A stretch of 12,363 nucleotides of DNA from Rikenellaceae bacterium (lineage in GTDB: Bacteria > Bacteroidota > Bacteroidia > Bacteroidales > UBA932). The DNA lies in contig CAAGFN010000143.1 in assembly GCA_900769145.1 (NCBI GenBank), positions 1 through 12,363 on the forward strand. The letters run 5' to 3'. Numbering within the stretch: the stretch's first letter is position 1; each line of letters starts with the position of its first letter. The translations under genes and the position numbers were made by a program. A model generated the notes under the pieces. It saw nothing but the letters and a program-made list of their open reading frames with translations. It was not told the origin of the DNA and did no database searches. This document shows, in pieces, positions 8,675-12,363 of this stretch.

Positions 8675-10351
8675 TCAGAGCAACTCGATGGTAATGGCCT
8701 GACCGGTGGCACGCTTGTCGGAATTAGGATTCCAGAAGTAGAACGGGGCGCTGGCTTTGCCGGACGAACTCAGCGGAGTCGTGACAGTCTTGACCGCATT
8801 GGCTCCGGAACTGATGATGGAACCGTCCACGCATTTTACCCTGATATTGATGATTCCGCTCTTGATTTCGTTGTCAAATGTCATTGTGACTTCCTGGTCG
8901 GTGTCGAGATTCGTGGTTGCGGCGGCACCGCCGTAAGGGAGAGCCCAGGTGGCCCTGGCCTTGATTTCGGCACCCTCGTATGCAGGCAGGTCAGCGACAG
9001 CAGTGGATTTCCATTCCTCGCCGTCCTTGTAGAGAACCTCCCAGAATGTAGGGCCTGACCTGGTGTAGAACGGCATTGTAAGCTTGAGCCGGGACCCGGC
9101 CGCAAACTTTCTTACCGGTATGGTGAACTCGAAATAGTCTCCAGTCCATACGCCTTTCACACCAAATGTACTGATATGATAGCTCGCAGTATTGACGAGT
9201 TCAATGAAATGCTTGACTCCAGTGTCGTTGATGGCTTTGTCCCAGGTCCAGGTAACATAAGCCTGGTTCTGGTCCTTGCAGAGAATCTTTCCGTGTGTTC
9301 CGGTCCACATCTGGCTGAGCCTTGTGTCTGTATTGCCGGCTTCATCATTTAAGAAATCAGCCGCCCATAAGTTTGTGGAATTGCAATAACCAGTCTGGGT
9401 GTTGTCTCCGTTCGGATATCCGAGAGGAAATACCACAGGGAAGGTAACCGGGACAATGCCGTCGCTGATGCCGCTGACATAGGATACCAGTCCCTCTCCC
9501 GGATTCAGCACTGTACCGGCCTCCTTCTCGGAAGCGAGAATAGGCACGGCTGTGACTGAGCCGTCCAAGTCATAGAATGTAGCGGTAAATCCGCCCTCAG
9601 GCACAGTGAACGGAGCCACGGCCACGTCAATGCGGGTGTATGTGTCGGTCAGTGGGAGCCCGTCTCCGAACTTGACAGTAATCTTGTTGGAGGATGCCTC
9701 AGGCAGTTCAGAGAACACCCCTGTAATGGCATTGTAAGAGCCCGCCTGGGCGAGATATCCGGAGAAATCGGAACCCTCGGAAGGGGTAATCTCCACCTTT
9801 GTCAATGTACTCTCGAATCCCTCTCTCAAGTCGTTTGGCACGTAGAGGGACAGGATGCTGAACATAGTGTTCATATCCAGGCTTACCGTAGGGAGAACGG
9901 TGAGCGTCTTGGTCCTCGAAAGAAATGTCAGATAACCCATCACTCCGACGGAATAATCCTGGACAGCAGGTACCGAGACATTGATGGAGGAGAGATTGAC
10001 GGAACTTCCCGGGTAAGGATAGATTCCGTAGAAGTAATAATTATGGTCGGAGGCGAGGGCCACGGCCTTGTCGGACTCGGACCCGGCTACAAGAAGCGAA
10101 GTCTCCCCTGATGATGCCACAGTGTATCTTCCTACAGGACTTTCGCTCATCACATAGTTCTCCTGACCATCTCTTGTACAGGTGGCGATGACTCCTATCT
10201 GTGTTCCTTCCGTCCATTCCCTCCCTTCAAGAGTGGCCGAGAAATTCACCTGAATGGAATCATAATCCAATGTCTTGTTGTCATCGGTATTCACCTGACA
10301 GGCAACGCAAGCAATCAATGCTGATAAAAGGATAAATGAATAGTGTCTCAT
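8675..10351 (-). CDS. Surface lipoprotein: fimbrillin-like N-terminal half plus unassigned beta-rich C-terminal half (putative glycan-binding protein)
   Basis: This is a 558-residue predicted lipoprotein. MRHYSFILLSALIACVAC gives a lipobox with C18; acidic D23-D24 follow soon after, as in many surface-exported Bacteroidota lipoproteins. Residues about 30-290 have the fimbrillin-like pattern: WTEGTQIGVIA at 46-56, YYFYGIYPYP at 105-114, VPAVQDYSVGVMGY at 127-140, then a hydrophobic beta segment and a proline/glycine-rich end (LNPGEG). Residues about 300-558 are beta-rich and tryptophan-rich, with LWAADFLNDEAGN, YVTWTWDKAIND and KGVWTGDYFEFTIPV. I do not recognise a named domain there; a jelly-roll carbohydrate-binding module is a guess. 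It is the first gene after the promoter and sits directly before the SusC-like gene, so it probably binds glycan at the cell surface, as SusE/SusF-type proteins do. A fimbrial or adhesin role is the alternative. No Shine-Dalgarno is seen; the start is fixed by the signal peptide and the promoter 30 bases upstream. Confidence 0.85.
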   Translation of the reverse strand: MRHYSFILLSALIACVACQVNTDDNKTLDYDSIQVNFSATLEGREWTEGTQIGVIATCTRDGQENYVMSESPVGRYTVASSGETSLLVAGSESDKAVALASDHNYYFYGIYPYPGSSVNLSSINVSVPAVQDYSVGVMGYLTFLSRTKTLTVLPTVSLDMNTMFSILSLYVPNDLREGFESTLTKVEITPSEGSDFSGYLAQAGSYNAITGVFSELPEASSNKITVKFGDGLPLTDTYTRIDVAVAPFTVPEGGFTATFYDLDGSVTAVPILASEKEAGTVLNPGEGLVSYVSGISDGIVPVTFPVVFPLGYPNGDNTQTGYCNSTNLWAADFLNDEAGNTDTRLSQMWTGTHGKILCKDQNQAYVTWTWDKAINDTGVKHFIELVNTASYHISTFGVKGVWTGDYFEFTIPVRKFAAGSRLKLTMPFYTRSGPTFWEVLYKDGEEWKSTAVADLPAYEGAEIKARATWALPYGGAAATTNLDTDQEVTMTFDNEIKSGIINIRVKCVDGSIISSGANAVKTVTTPLSSSGKASAPFYFWNPNSDKRATGQAITIELL

Positions 10352-10456
10352 TATAAATATGTGGATTTATTTCGGTGAAGCAAAAGTAAGAAAATGCCTC
10401 TCCACTCTCCGAAAGAAATAAATCAAGTATCAACAATTTTCAAGCAAATGCGCTTC
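10352..10456 (-). promoter_or_regulatory. 105-base regulatory gap between HTCS and PUL operon
   Basis: This is the only sizeable non-coding stretch in the window. It holds the -7 box at 10381-10388 and, upstream of it, an A/T-rich region with plus-strand TCAA words at 10423, 10430 and 10440; two sit in ATCAA repeats seven bases apart (10422-10426 and 10429-10433). These lie about 45-65 bases before the expected transcription start, where an AraC-type activator could bind. There is no convincing intrinsic terminator after the HTCS gene: the only hairpin seed is a four-base AAGC/GCTT pair near 10441-10456, with no U-tract. Read-through from the HTCS gene is therefore possible. Confidence 0.45.
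10381..10388 (-). promoter_or_regulatory. Putative Bacteroidota sigma-ABfr-type -7 box for the PUL operon
   Basis: On the minus strand these bases read TACTTTTG, a full match to the Bacteroides -7 consensus TAnnTTTG. It is followed by about 29 bases to the ATG of the lipoprotein gene, giving a predicted leader of roughly 22-26 bases. No good TTTG or TTG occurs about 19-21 bases upstream where the -33 box should be; the nearest is TTTC. A strong -7 with a poor -33 fits a promoter that needs an activator, here presumably the neighbouring HTCS (inference). Confidence 0.55.
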
Positions 10457-12363
10457 TCATTGCCCCTTGCCGGCATATTCTGTAGGGATTTTGCCGTATT
10501 GACCCTTGAAGCACTTGGCGAAGTAGGACAGATTGGAGAATCCGACGGTATAGCAGATGTCGGAGATATTGTTCCCGTCCGAATTCTTCAGCATTTCGGC
10601 GGCGATGGACAGCCTTACCGAACGGATATAGTTGTTCGGCGTGGTATTGATAAGTTTCCTGATTTTTCTCGTAAGGGTGGAAGGACTCATGCCCAGATTC
10701 TCGGCGAGCCACTCCACATTGAGCTCGGTATCACTGAGATTGTCCCGAATCAGTCCGTCAAACTTGGAGAAGAACTCCGTGTCCCTGCGGGGCAGTCCGA
10801 ATTTGTCAATGTCAGAGGAGGCCATTCCCCTACTGACGGCATTTCTCATAAGCTGTCTGCGGTCCAGAATATTCCTGATGCTGGTTTTAAGATATTCCAG
10901 ATCGAAAGGCTTCTCAATGTAAAGGTCGGCGCCAGACTCCATCGCCTGGATCTTGGACTCCATCGAGGCCCTGGCGGAAAGGATTATCACCGGAAGATGG
11001 GAAATCTCGATGTCATCCCTGATTTCCCGGCAAATCTCAAGACCGTTCTTTCCCGGCATTGAGATGTCCGTCACTATCAAGTCAATGTTCTGCTCCCGCA
11101 ATGCCGACATCGCCGCATTTCCGTTCGATACTGTCACGACATCATAGATATCGGACAATTTCTGCGAGAGATATTCCCTGAGGTCAGGATTGTCATCCGC
11201 TACCAGAATCTTCATCCTCTCGGTATCCGAACCGGCCCTGGTCTCACCTTCCAGGTCCTGCACCGCATCCGGGGACTCATCGACAGGAAGCGTGAGGATG
11301 AAGCAGGTCTCTCCCTGTTCCGGAGACAGGATAAGATCGCCCGAGTGCATTCTTGCCAGATTCCGGGCAAGCGGAAGGCCGATACCTACTCCTGAGGATG
11401 AGCGGTGGGAATCCTCATTGTGCTGGACGAATGGCTTGAATACCTCCTCCCTCTGGTTCTCCGGAATCACGTTGCCGTCATTGGAAATCCTCAGGACTAC
11501 GCAAGAACCTTCTACTGAGAGATTTATGTCAATCCGGGTCTCTGCGTACTTCACAGCATTGAGCAAGAGATTGTTCAATATCTTGTCCAATGCAGACTTG
11601 TCGGCCTGTACCATTGCCGCCTGAAGTTCGGTCGTGAACTTCATGTCAATATTGGAATTCTTCGCAGTGTCATTGTAGTCGAAGACCATCGAGCGCAGCC
11701 TCTCTACCATATCAATCCTCTCAGGATGAAGGGTATATCCCCTTTTCTCCACCCGGACGAAATCCAGAAGTTCATTGACAAGGGTAGCGAGATAGTCGGT
11801 GCTGTTCCTCATTACCTCAAGGTCATGACGGGCCTCATTGTCGAAAGCATCCTTAGAGAGAACATTGGCCAAAGGGGTCTTGATAAGGGTCAGAGGGGTC
11901 TTTATCTCGTGTATCACGTGCGAGAAGAAGTTCATCTTGTCCTGGAATGCCTCTTCGTCCTTGGCCTTGCGGTAGGCCTCCACCTTCTCCCTGTGAATCC
12001 TGCGCGACCTCATTTCCAGCAAGGTGAATACGCTCACGATGAATATCAGGGCGAAGGACAATATGAGAATGATGCCCGGGGCCGAGGCCCAGAATCCCGG
12101 CTTGACCACAATGCGGACTGGAGCGTGGATTTCAATCCATTCCCCGTTCAGCGAAGATGCCCTTATCCGCAAATCATAACTGCCGGCCGGGACATTGTAG
12201 AACGACACCGACTTGGAGTTCATTATGTCGTGCCATACGTCTTCATAACCGTCAAGACTGCATTGAAGCCGCAATGATGCCGGCTGGTGGACGTTCAGGA
12301 CTGAAAAAGCCAGGCTGAATGAATTCCGGTCCTTGTCCAGTGCTATCTCATCCAAAAGGTCAG
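10457..12363 (-). CDS. Hybrid two-component system sensor/regulator (HTCS), 5' part missing
   Basis: This is the C-terminal part of an HTCS, a single-protein sensor, kinase, response regulator and AraC activator typical of PUL control. The frame stays open to the right edge (codons D-L-L precede D-E-I-A-L), so the gene starts outside the window; typical HTCS proteins have about 1300-1400 residues and about 635 are here. Counting the TTG at 12355 as residue 1: residues about 9-85 are the Y_Y_Y domain that ends the periplasmic sensor; 92-113 are a membrane span; 143-155 are the H-box FFSHVIHEIKTPL with phospho-acceptor H149; NNLLLNAVKY (261-270), SNDGN (291-295) and SSGVGIGLPLA (320-330) are the ATP-binding motifs. 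The receiver starts at 382 with D387-D388, phospho-acceptor D430 (LIVTDISMPG), S460 and K482. The AraC-type double helix-turn-helix spans about 540-630. All key residues are present. It is co-directional with and 105 bases from the operon it presumably activates. Confidence 0.97.
   Translation of the reverse strand, partial: DLLDEIALDKDRNSFSLAFSVLNVHQPASLRLQCSLDGYEDVWHDIMNSKSVSFYNVPAGSYDLRIRASSLNGEWIEIHAPVRIVVKPGFWASAPGIILILSFALIFIVSVFTLLEMRSRRIHREKVEAYRKAKDEEAFQDKMNFFSHVIHEIKTPLTLIKTPLANVLSKDAFDNEARHDLEVMRNSTDYLATLVNELLDFVRVEKRGYTLHPERIDMVERLRSMVFDYNDTAKNSNIDMKFTTELQAAMVQADKSALDKILNNLLLNAVKYAETRIDINLSVEGSCVVLRISNDGNVIPENQREEVFKPFVQHNEDSHRSSSGVGIGLPLARNLARMHSGDLILSPEQGETCFILTLPVDESPDAVQDLEGETRAGSDTERMKILVADDNPDLREYLSQKLSDIYDVVTVSNGNAAMSALREQNIDLIVTDISMPGKNGLEICREIRDDIEISHLPVIILSARASMESKIQAMESGADLYIEKPFDLEYLKTSIRNILDRRQLMRNAVSRGMASSDIDKFGLPRRDTEFFSKFDGLIRDNLSDTELNVEWLAENLGMSPSTLTRKIRKLINTTPNNYIRSVRLSIAAEMLKNSDGNNISDICYTVGFSNLSYFAKCFKGQYGKIPTEYAGKGQ

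Noticed and set aside
10441..10456. Possible terminator hairpin after the HTCS gene (AAGC/GCTT)
   Set aside because: The stem is only four base pairs with no G/C-rich extension and no U-tract, so it is not a credible intrinsic terminator.
10394..11062. 222-codon plus-strand open frame starting in the promoter gap
   Set aside because: Nearly all of it is antisense to the receiver and AraC domains of the HTCS, and the product resembles nothing known.
11726..12277. 183-codon plus-strand open frame
   Set aside because: It is antisense to the kinase and Y_Y_Y parts of the HTCS and has no independent support.
12353..12355. TTG as a start codon for the HTCS
   Set aside because: The frame continues upstream to the edge, and a start here would cut through the end of the Y_Y_Y domain and leave no signal peptide or sensor. 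The gene is simply truncated by the window.

Overview
The window is one strand of a Bacteroidota (most likely Bacteroidales) polysaccharide utilization locus (PUL). The evidence is an adjacent SusC-like/SusD-like pair, a hybrid two-component sensor (HTCS), lipoprotein signal peptides, a Bacteroides-type -7 promoter box (TAnnTTTG), and mostly A/T-rich leaders instead of strong Shine-Dalgarno sites. By eye the base composition is near 50% GC or slightly above, higher than in Bacteroides fragilis-like species. I cannot name a genus.

All six genes lie on the minus strand, so transcription runs from high to low coordinates. At the right edge is the C-terminal half of an HTCS (10457 to the edge): end of the periplasmic sensor, one membrane span, histidine kinase, receiver and AraC-type DNA-binding domain. 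A 105-base gap follows (10352-10456), carrying a good -7 box and some repeated TCAA words. Then comes a tight run of genes: a surface lipoprotein with a fimbrillin-like N-terminal half and an unassigned beta-rich C-terminal half (8675-10351), a SusC-like TonB-dependent transporter (5385-8645), a SusD-like lipoprotein (3610-5373), a large secreted DUF5107 plus TPR protein (337-3591), and the first 112 codons of a secreted BNR/Asp-box (sialidase-fold) protein (1-337), cut by the left edge. Gaps are 29, 11 and 18 bases, and the last junction is a one-base TAATG overlap, so this reads as one operon continuing to the left.

Likely joint function: the HTCS senses a glycan fragment in the periplasm and switches on the operon. 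The lipoprotein and the SusD-like protein bind the glycan at the cell surface, and the SusC-like barrel imports it with TonB energy. The DUF5107-TPR and Asp-box proteins probably process it in or beyond the periplasm. The substrate cannot be read from the window, because the sensor part of the HTCS and most of the Asp-box protein are missing.

Points that stand out are the lipoprotein placed before SusC instead of after SusD, the co-directional translationally coupled DUF5107-TPR and Asp-box pair whose chemistry is open, and a promoter with a -7 box but no clear -33 box. No RNA genes, mobile elements, CRISPR arrays or intrinsic terminators were seen. No stretch longer than 105 bases lacks a gene.
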